From NCBI GenBank assembly GCA_030430205.1, contig JAUIGE010000035.1:1-63144 (forward strand): a stretch of 63,144 bases of DNA. The letters are read 5' to 3'. The notes beneath the pieces are model-generated. The model had not been told where the DNA came from, did no database searches, and saw only the letters and a list, made by a program, of their open reading frames with translations. Source of the DNA: Bacteroidia bacterium (GTDB lineage: Bacteria > Bacteroidota > Bacteroidia > J057). The first letter of the stretch is position 1. Each line of letters opens with the position of its first letter. Both the position numbers and the translations under genes were made by a program. Of this stretch, positions 43,107 to 52,434 are shown in pieces.

Positions 43107-46100
43107 TTAGCGCACCACAAAGCGCTTCCTAAAAGAGACCGTATTTCCTGTCCCCACAAGAAAATATTGCCCACCTGCCAGAGATTGACCAAAATTCAAC
43201 TGCCACTGATTTCCTGCCTGTAGCTGTGTTGTCCAAAGCTTTTTTCCTGTCAAATCATAGATCGACAGTGCTATGTGTTCCGTGGTTCCTCCGGGAAACT
43301 CCAGGTTTAGCTCCTGCCCATTGGAAGGATTGGGGTAAATGACAGCCTCGGCCTGACCAGGCTGGAAGAAAACTGCTACAGTCGCAGAGTAGGTGTACCT
43401 GCCATCTATGTCCAACTGCTTCAGGCGGTAGTAGGAGCGGCCATTCAGCGGCTGCTGATCCCAATCCCGATACTGTATCGGACTATCACTGCTGCCAGCT
43501 GCCGACTGCCGACTGATTCCACTAAAGACTATCCCATCGGCGGAACGTTCCACAACGTAGGCGTCCGTGTTGAATTCTTTCAAACTGATCCATTCCAGCT
43601 TTACTGCATCGCCTTCAGCTTGTGCATCGAAGGTCAGACCTTCGACAGGGAATGCCTGGGTGCTGGGGTCGAGTACATGGATTTCTTTACCAGAAGAAGG
43701 ATGATAGGCAGAAAAGTACAGCTTGTTTCCCAGGTTATAGAGGTAGGATACCTCTGCACTTGCGGTTCCGGGGAGCTGGTCCAGTCGCAGCATGGTCCCT
43801 GACTGGCTGCCATCAGTCATCCACAGCTCAAATCCATGTGACCCATCATAGGCACTGAAGTACAGCAGGTTCCCTACTACGCACATGCTGCTGGGGCGAC
43901 TGCCTCTGTTACCGGGACGGATGTCCTTGAGCAGGGATGTCGAGTTGCCGGTGCCATAGCTTTCCCAAAGCTCCCTGCCGTTCTGCTCGTCACTGGCAGA
44001 AAAATAAAGGGTATTGTTGAATACCGTGAGGTCAGAAGGCCAGCTGCTGCCTGGGCCGGGAAAGATATCTTTGACCAAAGACATCGCCTGGATGCCGCTG
44101 TTGAATCTAAACAGTTCATAGCCAAAACTGGGGTGATTTGCCCGGAAGTACAGCTTGTCGCCAATCACCGCGAAGTATTCCGGATGGCTCCCGTCGATAC
44201 CGGTATGGAGATCATGTATCATTTCGGTTCCCTGAGAGCTGCCATCTGATTTCCATAATTCCCTGCCATGGGTAGCGTCTTCAGCGGAAAAGTAGAGATG
44301 GGTTCCCATGGAGATAAGGTAACGTGGATTGCCTCCATCTATGCCTGCCTGGATGTCTTTGAGCAGGTAGGTACCGGCCGGTGTGCCATCGGAACGCCAG
44401 AGTTCATGGCCGTGGATACCGTTATTTGCAGAGAAATACAGGATATTTTGGTGGATGGTAAAATAGATGGGCGAAGAAGCCCCATTGGGATTGATGTCCC
44501 ATGGTACATAGAAGGTATGGTTGCTATTTACAAAAACAGCTTCTGTATCGGTGGTGCTAGTCTTGGCATTCATCACAAGCTGATTGCCGTAGACCGTCAG
44601 TTGAGAGGGGGAGCTGGAGGTATTGCCGGGGTAAATATCAATGACCAATTGGGTCCCTGCATAGGTGCCATCGGTTCTCCAAAGTTCCCGGCCATTGACG
44701 CCATCGTTAGCGGAAAAGTAGAGGTAATTGTTCCAATAGGTAAAAGAAGCGGGAGAACTGCTTAGATTGCCGGTCCTGATATCTTTGAGGAGATAGGTGC
44801 CAAAGGGAGTGCCATCCGTTACCCAAAGCTCTTCTCCATTCGCGGCATTGGTGCCTGCAAAGAGGATTTTGCCATTTGGCAATATGCCGGATGCGCTCAT
44901 ATCAGAGGAGAGGGATTCAACAAGGCCTATGTCTTTAAGCATATCGGTGTTTTGTTCTGTCCCGTCGCTTATCCATAATTCTGAACCGTGGGTGCCGTCA
45001 TTGGCTCTCATGAAAAACTTTCCAAGCCCCAGAAAAATGTCTCTTCCTCCCTGGTAGAGTGAACCGGAGTTTCCGGGATTCACATCCTTCACCATCCAGG
45101 TAGTCTGGCTGCCGCCTGTGGTGCGCCAAAATTCACGGCCATGAGTATCATCTTCTGCGGAGAAGTAGATGACCCCATTTTTATTGATCATGGATACGGG
45201 GTTGCTGCTGGCATTTCCGGCTTTGATCTCTTTGATCAAATAGGTGTTGGCAGCGGTGCCCAGGCTGCGCCAAAGCTCCCGCCCGGAGCCCGGGAAGTAG
45301 GCTGAAAAGTAGACGATGCTGCCTGAGGTAGTCAGGTCTTTGGGAGAACTGGAAGTTAAACCCGCAGCGATGTCTTCCACCAGTGCGGTACCACCGAAAG
45401 TGCCATCAGATTTCCACAACTCAAAGCCATAGCTGGCGTGATAGGCAGTAAAGTAGAGCGTGCCATTGGCATCTACGAGGTAGCGGGGCTCTGAGCCATC
45501 GGCTCCGGGATTGATATCGCGGATGCGATAAGTAGAAAGGGCCGTGCCCGAAGTCCGCCACAACTCATGGTTTACACCATCCTCTGCTGCGCCAAAAAAC
45601 AATACGCCATTGGAGACCACCATGGGCTCAAAGATAGGATAACTCGCCGGAGGGATAATCCCATCTCCTGCGCCGGGATTGATGTCTTTTAGCAGGCTCG
45701 TGCCGGCATAGGTGCCGTCTGTGCGCCAAAGCTCCACGCCATGGATGCCATCGTCTGCATAGAAATAGATGTCGTTGTTATACAATATCAAATTACGTGG
45801 ATAGCTGGATTCAGCACCTGCTCTGATATCTTTCAAGCGGTATGTACCGCCATGGGTTCCATCTGAACGCCAGAGCTCATAGCCATCGCTTTCTGTTTTT
45901 GCGTTGAAATAGGCGATTCCGTTCATGATGACCATGTCGGTCATCTCACTGCTGTGTATGCCCGGATTGATGTCCCTGACAAGCTGGGTTCCTGCCTCTG
46001 TGCCGTCGGTGATCCACAACTCGGTGCCATAGTCACCATCATAAGCTTCAAATAACAGCTTGTTGCCGAGGGCGACCATCTCCGGGCTATTGATAGCCAG

Positions 46101-46364
46101 GAAGGTATTGCCAGGATATAAATCCATCAATACTTGGGTGCCGGGAGTCGTGCCATCTGTGACCCAGAGTTCTGTACCCAGGCGGCTATCCTCCGCCCAA
46201 AAGTAAACTTTGCCATTTACTTCGACGAAGTCGCCGGGCATACTGGATGATGTGGCATTAAATGAATCATTGATGTCGCCGAGCAGCACTGCCTGTGCCT
46301 GGCTTTGCGCAAAAATGCTGAGCAAGATGAGTATAGAGAAGGAAAAGCGTAATAGGTATTTCAT
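43107..46364 (-). CDS. ELWxxDGT-repeat surface protein, T9SS cargo
   Basis: A 1085-aa secreted protein made of about 18 repeats of roughly 47 residues, each with a strand LYFSAxDGxHGxE, then LWRxDGTxxGT and LLKDIxPGxxSS. The best copies are near-identical; the copies with TEAVFVNSNH and KEIHVLDPS are degenerate. A signal peptide (SILILLSIFAQSQAQA) starts it; an EWISLKEFNTDAYVVERS fibronectin-like linker and a T9SS type A domain (VIYPNPSNGQE...AGGQYFLVG) end it. ATG at 46364 is preferred over the upstream in-frame start at 46391. Ligand unknown; the repeats are probably beta-propeller-like blades on the cell surface. Confidence 0.88.
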   Translation of the reverse strand: MKYLLRFSFSILILLSIFAQSQAQAVLLGDINDSFNATSSSMPGDFVEVNGKVYFWAEDSRLGTELWVTDGTTPGTQVLMDLYPGNTFLAINSPEMVALGNKLLFEAYDGDYGTELWITDGTEAGTQLVRDINPGIHSSEMTDMVIMNGIAYFNAKTESDGYELWRSDGTHGGTYRLKDIRAGAESSYPRNLILYNNDIYFYADDGIHGVELWRTDGTYAGTSLLKDINPGAGDGIIPPASYPIFEPMVVSNGVLFFGAAEDGVNHELWRTSGTALSTYRIRDINPGADGSEPRYLVDANGTLYFTAYHASYGFELWKSDGTFGGTALVEDIAAGLTSSSPKDLTTSGSIVYFSAYFPGSGRELWRSLGTAANTYLIKEIKAGNASSNPVSMINKNGVIYFSAEDDTHGREFWRTTGGSQTTWMVKDVNPGNSGSLYQGGRDIFLGLGKFFMRANDGTHGSELWISDGTEQNTDMLKDIGLVESLSSDMSASGILPNGKILFAGTNAANGEELWVTDGTPFGTYLLKDIRTGNLSSSPASFTYWNNYLYFSANDGVNGRELWRTDGTYAGTQLVIDIYPGNTSSSPSQLTVYGNQLVMNAKTSTTDTEAVFVNSNHTFYVPWDINPNGASSPIYFTIHQNILYFSANNGIHGHELWRSDGTPAGTYLLKDIQAGIDGGNPRYLISMGTHLYFSAEDATHGRELWKSDGSSQGTEMIHDLHTGIDGSHPEYFAVIGDKLYFRANHPSFGYELFRFNSGIQAMSLVKDIFPGPGSSWPSDLTVFNNTLYFSASDEQNGRELWESYGTGNSTSLLKDIRPGNRGSRPSSMCVVGNLLYFSAYDGSHGFELWMTDGSQSGTMLRLDQLPGTASAEVSYLYNLGNKLYFSAYHPSSGKEIHVLDPSTQAFPVEGLTFDAQAEGDAVKLEWISLKEFNTDAYVVERSADGIVFSGISRQSAAGSSDSPIQYRDWDQQPLNGRSYYRLKQLDIDGRYTYSATVAVFFQPGQAEAVIYPNPSNGQELNLEFPGGTTEHIALSIYDLTGKKLWTTQLQAGNQWQLNFGQSLAGGQYFLVGTGNTVSFRKRFVVR

Positions 46365-46478
46365 GATCGTTGGTATTTGTGAGTAATTCAATATTACTCC
46401 TGCAAGTACCTCAGATCAGCCTGTTTTAATCCTTAATGGCTTACTAACAAATGTTAAAAAGTATTAAATAAAAGCGCC

Positions 46479-47441
46479 TCAGCGCTTCAGCTCCCGGATA
46501 AGCTTCGCTTCTTTATTCCATATCGTTATGTGCCCTTCCATGCTGGAAGTGACGAGATAGCTACCATCGGGGCTCCAGTCGATGCCCCAGAGCCTGGCGG
46601 GTGACGGGCCGGTATGCAGGAGTTCTCCTTCGCTATTCCAGATGCGAAGCGCATCGCTGGCTGTGGCCAGAAACTGGCCGTCAGCCGACCAACGGAGGTT
46701 GCGGTATTCGGCTTTGCTTTCCCAAAACTCCTGTACATCTTCGGCTTTTTCATCCCAAAACTGCAAGACAGGCGGATGCGGTACATCCACATCCCCATAA
46801 TCACCCAGGGCAAAGAATTTGCCCTCCGGATGCCAGTCGATGCACAGCATCAATACCTGCTCCGCACGATGCTGCGTCAGCCCGAGCAGTTTGCCCCGGG
46901 CATTGTATGTCCGGATTCTGTTGCTCAGCAGGCTGAGCTGATTCTTGTGGGGATGCCAATCCAGCGCGACATAGCTGTAGGTATCGCCTTTCGCTATTTT
47001 TTGAACCAACTTCAGCTTCCGGTTCCAGATCCAGACGATTCCTTCCCCATCGCCAACAGCCAGCAACTTGCCATCATGGTTCCAGCCGATGGCGCGCGCG
47101 CCTGTCACCTGGTCCGGGATGGCGGTTTTTGAATAGGTATCAAAATCTATGAGAAATACATGAGGACCTGTGGTGCCGATGGCCAGCAGGTTTTCCTGCG
47201 GATGCCAATCCATTCTCATGATAGCTTCATCATCGGTAAGCAGCGTATCGCGCCTGAGCAGCTCAAAAGTCTCCCCATCGTAGATGCGGAGGATGCCGTC
47301 GGTGCCGCCAACGGCGATGTGGGAGCCATCCGGGCTCCAACGGGCTGTCCAGAGGAGGGGAGATTGGGCTTGAAGGTGGGAGCAATGAAGGGCGAGTGGT
47401 AGCGTAAGCAGAAAGGCGATTTTTGCGAAAAAATGGAGCAT
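46479..47441 (-). CDS. Exported seven-bladed WD40 protein
   Basis: A 320-aa protein with a signal peptide (FAKIAFLLTLPLALHCSHLQAQ) and seven WD40 blades, each of the form (W/R)xxDGxxLAxGxxDGxIxIW: ARWSPDGSHIAVGG, MDWHPQENLLAIG, IGWNHDGKLLAVGDGEG, LDWHPHKNQLSLLS, IDWHPEGKFFALGDYG, LRWSADGQFLATAS, IDWSPDGSYLVTSS. Seven blades make a closed propeller. ATG at 47441 starts the signal; the longer frame to 47552 would overlap the Fic gene. A periplasmic protein-binding scaffold is likely; partner unknown. Confidence 0.85.
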   Translation of the reverse strand: MLHFFAKIAFLLTLPLALHCSHLQAQSPLLWTARWSPDGSHIAVGGTDGILRIYDGETFELLRRDTLLTDDEAIMRMDWHPQENLLAIGTTGPHVFLIDFDTYSKTAIPDQVTGARAIGWNHDGKLLAVGDGEGIVWIWNRKLKLVQKIAKGDTYSYVALDWHPHKNQLSLLSNRIRTYNARGKLLGLTQHRAEQVLMLCIDWHPEGKFFALGDYGDVDVPHPPVLQFWDEKAEDVQEFWESKAEYRNLRWSADGQFLATASDALRIWNSEGELLHTGPSPARLWGIDWSPDGSYLVTSSMEGHITIWNKEAKLIRELKR

Positions 47442-47532
47442 GTTGGATTCTTTTTTTATAAAAGAGGGATGTAGGGGCTGGAATTCATACTTTTTTAACA
47501 AGATTAACAAATCCGGCCCCAAAACAGGTGAG

Positions 47533-48426
47533 CTAGGAGATAGGAGAATCATCCTCAGTCTGTTTTCCTCTCAACTTTTCCTCCAGGCGCTTCAATTCTG
47601 CTTCCATATCCACTTCATCTTCAATGGATTCCCCTTTTGCAGCTTGAATGGCTAATTCAAGAGTTGCGATTGTAGCCTTTCCCAGAAAGCCAGCTAAGGT
47701 TTCTGGCTCATCCAGGCTGCTGATATTGATGGAAGTGTAATAAGCCAGTCGGTCATCTAATTTAATGATCGCAGGTGTATAGCCACAAAGCATCAGAATA
47801 AGGTTGGTCATGATCCGGGCCATGCGGCCATTTCCATCTCCGAAAGGATGAATGCGCAGAAATTGCACATGAAAACCTGCTGCGATGAGCAAAGGATGCA
47901 GATCGTATTTTTTCTTTTTCCGCTTGGGAGGGCTTATATGATTATTGAGCCAATTGATGAGATCGTTCATTTTTTGAGGAACATCCTCAGGCGGCATAAA
48001 ATCAATTCTTTCTCCAACAGGAGAGTAAAGATAATTTGGAATTGTCTTCCATTCCCCTGGGTTTACTTCTGCATCGCTGTCTGCAAAAGGCTTTACCAGG
48101 ACCATTTTGTGAAATTCCTTAATCAGGTTTTCAGTGATATTAATATCCTTTTGAACGATGCTAAACAACTTATTGAGTGCTTCATGATGCCCTTTCATTT
48201 CAAGATAATCCCGAAACGGTTTTCCCTTAGCAGTGATTCCCCAAAGAATAAAAGACCTGGTCTCAGACATGGAAAGTGTATTGCCTTCCATGCTGTTGGA
48301 ATGGTAATTCCATTCGATTTTCAATTTTTGATTAAGACGATTCAGATGATCTTCCCGAATGGGGCGGAGTTGGTCCAGTTCCATTTTTAAAGCATCTGCT
48401 TTTTGTATGATTTCCTTTAGTTCCAT
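47533..48426 (-). CDS. Fic-domain AMP transferase (class II, inhibited)
   Basis: A 297-aa Fic protein. The catalytic motif is intact, H193-PFGDGNGRMAR-204 (HPFxDGNGRxxR). The N-terminal inhibitory helix S43-x3-E47-G48-N49 (SNSMEGN) is also present, the class II arrangement that blocks ATP binding until released. Fic enzymes transfer AMP (rarely other groups) to hydroxyl side chains of target proteins. A C-terminal acidic/charged helix follows (AELKRLEEKLRG). It stands alone; no antitoxin gene is seen. Target unknown. Confidence 0.9.
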   Translation of the reverse strand: MELKEIIQKADALKMELDQLRPIREDHLNRLNQKLKIEWNYHSNSMEGNTLSMSETRSFILWGITAKGKPFRDYLEMKGHHEALNKLFSIVQKDINITENLIKEFHKMVLVKPFADSDAEVNPGEWKTIPNYLYSPVGERIDFMPPEDVPQKMNDLINWLNNHISPPKRKKKKYDLHPLLIAAGFHVQFLRIHPFGDGNGRMARIMTNLILMLCGYTPAIIKLDDRLAYYTSINISSLDEPETLAGFLGKATIATLELAIQAAKGESIEDEVDMEAELKRLEEKLRGKQTEDDSPIS

Positions 48427-48494
48427 GGGTACTATTATTCTAACCGTTGAACTTCCCTAATCATGTACGAAGCTTCCTCCAAAACGGGCATATT

Positions 48495-49451
48495 TCACCG
48501 AATCTCCTCGCCCTCCTCATAGGTCCAAAAATCGCCCGTCCAGTAAATCCCCGTGGGATTTTCGGGGTAATTTTGAAGCTCTTCCCATTCTTCCACCTGG
48601 AAGGAATCAAGATTTAAGGGGATGGGCTCAAAGGCTTTGATAAGGCTAAGGGCCTCTTCCATGTCCCTGGCGACCACCTGGTAGCTGGTCAGGAATTTGA
48701 ATTTCTCGCCATTTTCCCCTTCCTCAAACCAGTCTCCCTGTATGATGATTTCGTAGTATTTGTTTTCCTCGGCTATGGTCCCTTCCATGCTGATCTTCAG
48801 CCAGAGGGCCCGGCGGTTGGTGCGGTCCCAATGCAGCGCAAGGCCCAGGGCATCCTGGGCAAGGGCCAATTCTTCGGTGCGCCAATAGGCTTTTGCCAGG
48901 TAGTAATAGATGCCGGAAATGGTGTTTTCCTCCAACTCTTCCTCATCCTCCTCTTCCGGAAATACAAATGCCTCAAAGGCAGAGATGACCGAGGCGCTAT
49001 CTTCCTGCTCGTCGAGCAGGTAAAAGCTAGCCTCCAGGCTTGCCAGAGGATACTGCTCTTTTGTCTGCTCCAGCAGCACAAAGGCCTCTTCAAATCGGCC
49101 GGTACGGCCATAGAGGATCGCCAGATTGAGGCGGATGAGCTCGACATCGGCATCGGTGAGATACTCTGCCCGCTTGAGGGCATATTCTGCCTCCTCGTAT
49201 TCTTCGAGGTCTGACTGATAATTGCCCAGACGCATCCAAAGCGTCCATGATTGCGGAAAGACCTCCACGCCTTCTTCGAGCAGCACCACGGTTTGGTCCA
49301 TTTCTTCCTGCGAGGCAAAAATATTTGCCAGCAGGTCATAGCCTTCCCAATGGCCCTCTTCTATCAGGTCACGGGACTCTTTTTCGGCAAGCTTCCAATC
49401 TCGTACTTCGATCAGATCGAATATGTGGTCAATTTGTTCGTCCAGGGTCAT
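48495..49451 (-). CDS. Acidic TPR protein
   Basis: A 318-aa cytoplasmic protein with helical TPR-like repeats (LWMRLGNYQSDLEEYEEAEYALKRAEYL, LNLAILYGRTGRFEEAFVLLEQ, YYLAKAYWRTEELALAQDALGLAL) and an acidic linker FPEEEDEEELEENT. The C-terminus (about 225-318) is a separate domain ending WTGDFWTYEEGEEIR. ATG at 49451 is chosen; TTG at 49460 adds three residues. Probably a protein-interaction scaffold; no partner is suggested by its neighbours. Confidence 0.8.
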   Translation of the reverse strand: MTLDEQIDHIFDLIEVRDWKLAEKESRDLIEEGHWEGYDLLANIFASQEEMDQTVVLLEEGVEVFPQSWTLWMRLGNYQSDLEEYEEAEYALKRAEYLTDADVELIRLNLAILYGRTGRFEEAFVLLEQTKEQYPLASLEASFYLLDEQEDSASVISAFEAFVFPEEEDEEELEENTISGIYYYLAKAYWRTEELALAQDALGLALHWDRTNRRALWLKISMEGTIAEENKYYEIIIQGDWFEEGENGEKFKFLTSYQVVARDMEEALSLIKAFEPIPLNLDSFQVEEWEELQNYPENPTGIYWTGDFWTYEEGEEIR

Positions 49452-49529
49452 GCTTTTCAAGAAATGCTTTAGCGGTCAAACATAAGGCTAATTTTGGAGT
49501 ATAAGCATGGATTTTGGCATTTTTATCTT

Positions 49530-49781
49530 ATGGAAAACAACTCACCCTATATTCCCATCGCCTGCAGCTTCTACGACCGCATCGAGGAGGCTATCGTTTT
49601 GCGAAAAGTAGTCAGGCTCGCATACCTCCAGCCTGATGGAACAGAGAGGTGCATCGAGACCCGCCTCAAGGATACCCAGACGCAGGATAAGGGAGAGTTT
49701 TTGCTTTTGCCGGAAGGGGAGCCCATCCGGATGGATCGGATTGTGAGTTTGGATGGGGAGCCGTTGTTGGGGAGTTGTTAA
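49530..49781 (+). CDS. Rof-like (Rho-binding antiterminator family) protein
   Basis: An 83-aa protein resembling Rof/YaeO: YIPIACSFYDRIEEAIVLRKVVRLAYLQPDG, then GEFLLLPEGEPIRMDRIVSLDG. Rof in Escherichia coli binds Rho and inhibits termination, and this SM-like fold has the same order of strands. ATG at 49530 is used; an earlier in-frame start at 49494 has no family similarity. The assignment is moderate because the family is short and diverse. Confidence 0.6.
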   Translation: MENNSPYIPIACSFYDRIEEAIVLRKVVRLAYLQPDGTERCIETRLKDTQTQDKGEFLLLPEGEPIRMDRIVSLDGEPLLGSC

Positions 49782-49782
49782 T

Positions 49783-51036
49783 CTACTGCAAGGCCCATTT
49801 CCATGCAGGCAAAACTTCAATAGGCATGCCCTCAAATTCCAAACTTTCCTCCTCCTCATAAGTGATGATGATAGCCTTTTCCACAGCTACCATTTGTCGC
49901 ATCTTACTGATGCTCTTGAGTTCTCGCTTTCGGGTTTCAGGATGCGCCAAAGTATAAGATGCTTGTATGAGCGTCTTTTTACTTTCAAGGTAAAAATCCA
50001 CTTCCTGGCCATCTCTTAGGTAGAAAAAGTCCTCTTTTTGTGTTTTTAGCAAATGGCTAAAAACAAAATTTTCAAAAAGTTGGGCCTTCCCTTTTGATAG
50101 AAACAAATTCAAAATACCGTTGTCAATGAAATAATATTTTTTCCTGGATTCTCGCTCTGCAAACTTTGACAAATAGTTATTGACCTTGAAGATCAAATAG
50201 GCATCATTACAATATTGAGTGTAATCAACCAATGTATTAACCGCAAGTTTCGCTCCCGAGGCTTTTAATAAATTACTTATTCGCTGATTGGAACTCTCAT
50301 CTCCTATGCTTTCCGCTAATTTTTTGATAAGTAATTCAAGTGCATAATCATTCCGGATATTATGTCTGGCGACAATGTCGCCATAAAGGACCTTCTTATA
50401 AATATTGCTAACATACTCACGTGAATTTTTGAATCGGGTGGATTCTGGAAATCCGCCATTGATGAAATACTGGTTGAATGCCCGTTTTATCTCAATTGCT
50501 TTCGGCGAAAAAAAGTCTATTTCGCTGAATGAAATTCCTTGAAACTGGAGATATTCTTCAAAATTTAAAGGAAAGACTTCTTTGACAAAAAAACGTCCTC
50601 CTAAAGTTGTTGAGATATCACGACTCAACATGTTTGCATTGCTACCCGTGATATATATTTGATATTTTGTATCTGCCAGGCGCCTGGCAAATTTTTCCCA
50701 ACCATCTATATTTTGAATCTCATCAAAAAAAAGAATCGGTTTGTAAGGAAAAAGTTCCTGATAAGCCTCCAAAATGCCATTGAGGTCTTCCGTTTTAAGT
50801 TCGAGAAGCCTTTCGTCCTCAAAATTTATATAAAGCATCTCTTCGATAGACGCCCCTTTTGCAAGGCGATTTTGGATTATTTGAAAAAGAGCATAAGTCT
50901 TACCTGAACGCCTACAGCCTGTAAAGACGTAATTCCCTTCTTCTTCCAAGTCAAACTCCCTTTCAATTACGGAAATATTGGATGCAAATTCCTGATATTC
51001 AGTTATATATGATTTTATTGTGTTTTTGGGAACCAT
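49783..51036 (-). CDS. AAA_14/DUF4143 ATPase
   Basis: A 417-aa ATPase of the widespread AAA_14-DUF4143 family. Walker A FTGCRRSGKTYAL, Walker B PILFFDEIQNIDG, and TGSNANMLSRD is a sensor-1-like block. The C-terminal DUF4143 portion (FFYLRDGQEVDFYLESKKTLIQASY) resembles a PD-(D/E)XK fold with D and E but a K two strands on. Function is not established; they are often in accessory DNA. Base composition is AT-rich. It converges on the Rof-like gene with no gap. Confidence 0.85.
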   Translation of the reverse strand: MVPKNTIKSYITEYQEFASNISVIEREFDLEEEGNYVFTGCRRSGKTYALFQIIQNRLAKGASIEEMLYINFEDERLLELKTEDLNGILEAYQELFPYKPILFFDEIQNIDGWEKFARRLADTKYQIYITGSNANMLSRDISTTLGGRFFVKEVFPLNFEEYLQFQGISFSEIDFFSPKAIEIKRAFNQYFINGGFPESTRFKNSREYVSNIYKKVLYGDIVARHNIRNDYALELLIKKLAESIGDESSNQRISNLLKASGAKLAVNTLVDYTQYCNDAYLIFKVNNYLSKFAERESRKKYYFIDNGILNLFLSKGKAQLFENFVFSHLLKTQKEDFFYLRDGQEVDFYLESKKTLIQASYTLAHPETRKRELKSISKMRQMVAVEKAIIITYEEEESLEFEGMPIEVLPAWKWALQ

Positions 51037-51130
51037 TATAAGTCTGTTATATTGATTCTAATTTAGAAAAATAAGATCAATATACTGATGTTAAATTTAA
51101 ATAATAAGTCTGATATATTAAGCTTGACTC

Positions 51131-51880
51131 CTAGATCGTCCCTCTTTTCACCTCCTCCCACAGCCGCATCACCTGCAAATCCCCCAGGCCATAAATGGCT
51201 TCCCGCTCACAGAAAGCCCTGAAGACAGGGCCAAACTCATCGCTCCCCAGCTCCGCCATGATCGCTTGCAGCGATCGCTCCGGTCTGCCGGGCCCCTCGG
51301 CCGGATATCGGTCCAGATGCGCCTGCACAGCGGCAGGCAGGAAGGGAAAAGCGCTTGCAGCGCTTTGGGCCAGCGCCGACATCTCCGGCAACTCATGTGC
51401 CTGATAATGCTGCCACAGCTGCGCAAAAAGCGCGATGTCGCTTTCCGTCAGTGCTTGTCGCGCGGCGTAGGCCGCTTCCAATGCTGCGGCATCCATGCCG
51501 CCAAAGCCATAGCGGAGATCCGCCGTCGGGCGGATCAGGTATACAGCCGAAACGGCTGTATGCGTTTTGAGCAGATGTGCCACAAACCACATATTCACCT
51601 GACAAAAGAGGTCATCCTCAAACCAGAGGTTTACCTCTGCAGCCGCAGGTAGTTGGCACATTTTTTCGAATTGCGGGACGGTTTTTTCGAAGTAATAAGT
51701 TGTGGAATAGCCGCCAGGGCCGGAGGCAAGGAAATGAGCGCGAGTCTCATAAAGGGCTTCCAGGCTTTCTCCTGCGACAGGGCCTTCGACGAGGCATTCT
51801 TTGGCGACGAGGATATGGCCGCCGATCGTGGCGGGGAGTTGGCTGCGGAGGGCGTCTCCGTTGAGGATGTGGGTTTGCAT
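51131..51880 (-). CDS. DUF1835-domain protein
   Basis: A 249-aa protein with the DUF1835 start (HILNGDALRSQL, ECLVEGPVAGESLEALYETRAHFL) and inner motif VNLWFEDDLFCQVNMWF; YGFGGMDAAAL follows. The family is widespread but unassigned. GC-rich like the core genome. It begins 14 bases after the downstream end of the small membrane gene, so it could share its transcript. No catalytic motif recognised. Confidence 0.72.
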   Translation of the reverse strand: MQTHILNGDALRSQLPATIGGHILVAKECLVEGPVAGESLEALYETRAHFLASGPGGYSTTYYFEKTVPQFEKMCQLPAAAEVNLWFEDDLFCQVNMWFVAHLLKTHTAVSAVYLIRPTADLRYGFGGMDAAALEAAYAARQALTESDIALFAQLWQHYQAHELPEMSALAQSAASAFPFLPAAVQAHLDRYPAEGPGRPERSLQAIMAELGSDEFGPVFRAFCEREAIYGLGDLQVMRLWEEVKRGTI

Positions 51881-51894
51881 GGGGCGTGAGTTTT

Positions 51895-52434
51895 TTAGGT
51901 GACAGGCAATTTCAATTCTTTTGCTGTCCAGGGAGTCTTTTCTTCTACTTTTTCTACAAAAGTTTTCAAGCCTACCAGGTGCATATGGGCTTTGATCAGT
52001 TGATTTTCCTCCCCCTGAATTTTGATAAGTCCAGAGAACCCCTTAAAGGAAATTTTTTGTACCTGATCCCAGTTTATTTTTGTTTTCCCGCCGCTCCAAC
52101 TATAAGCTGTCATAGATTGATCATCAAATATCAGCTTGTGATTTTTGTAATAAAGAAGAACGATTATACCCGGTAGCCCCATACAAATACCTAAAAAACC
52201 GCCTCCAATAGATAGCATCTCTTTGTCTCCCTCCAGCAAGGCCATACCTATAAAAACAACTAAGGAGGCGATTACCAGTATTCCAATGATGCCATAGAAT
52301 TTGTGCATTTTTAGGGTGAATGAGCCATCTGGATCAGCAATGACTCTCTTATTTGCGGAGCGAGCCATCAAGCTCATGAAAATGGCTACAATTGCTCCGA
52401 TGAGCCCGTAAAGCAGGAAATTTTCCCAATTCAT
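51895..52434 (-). CDS. Membrane protein coupled to the AAA/DUF4143 gene
   Basis: A 179-aa protein with three hydrophobic segments (LLYGLIGAIVAIFMSLM, GIIGILVIASLVVFIGMA, GGGFLGICMGLPGIIVLLYY) and a soluble C-terminal domain (KLIFDDQSMTAYSWSGGKTKINWDQVQKISFK) that looks like a bacterial PH domain. Its ATG overlaps the stop of the upstream ATPase by four bases (ATGA, 52431-52434), indicating coupled translation. Function unknown. Confidence 0.68.
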   Translation of the reverse strand: MNWENFLLYGLIGAIVAIFMSLMARSANKRVIADPDGSFTLKMHKFYGIIGILVIASLVVFIGMALLEGDKEMLSIGGGFLGICMGLPGIIVLLYYKNHKLIFDDQSMTAYSWSGGKTKINWDQVQKISFKGFSGLIKIQGEENQLIKAHMHLVGLKTFVEKVEEKTPWTAKELKLPVT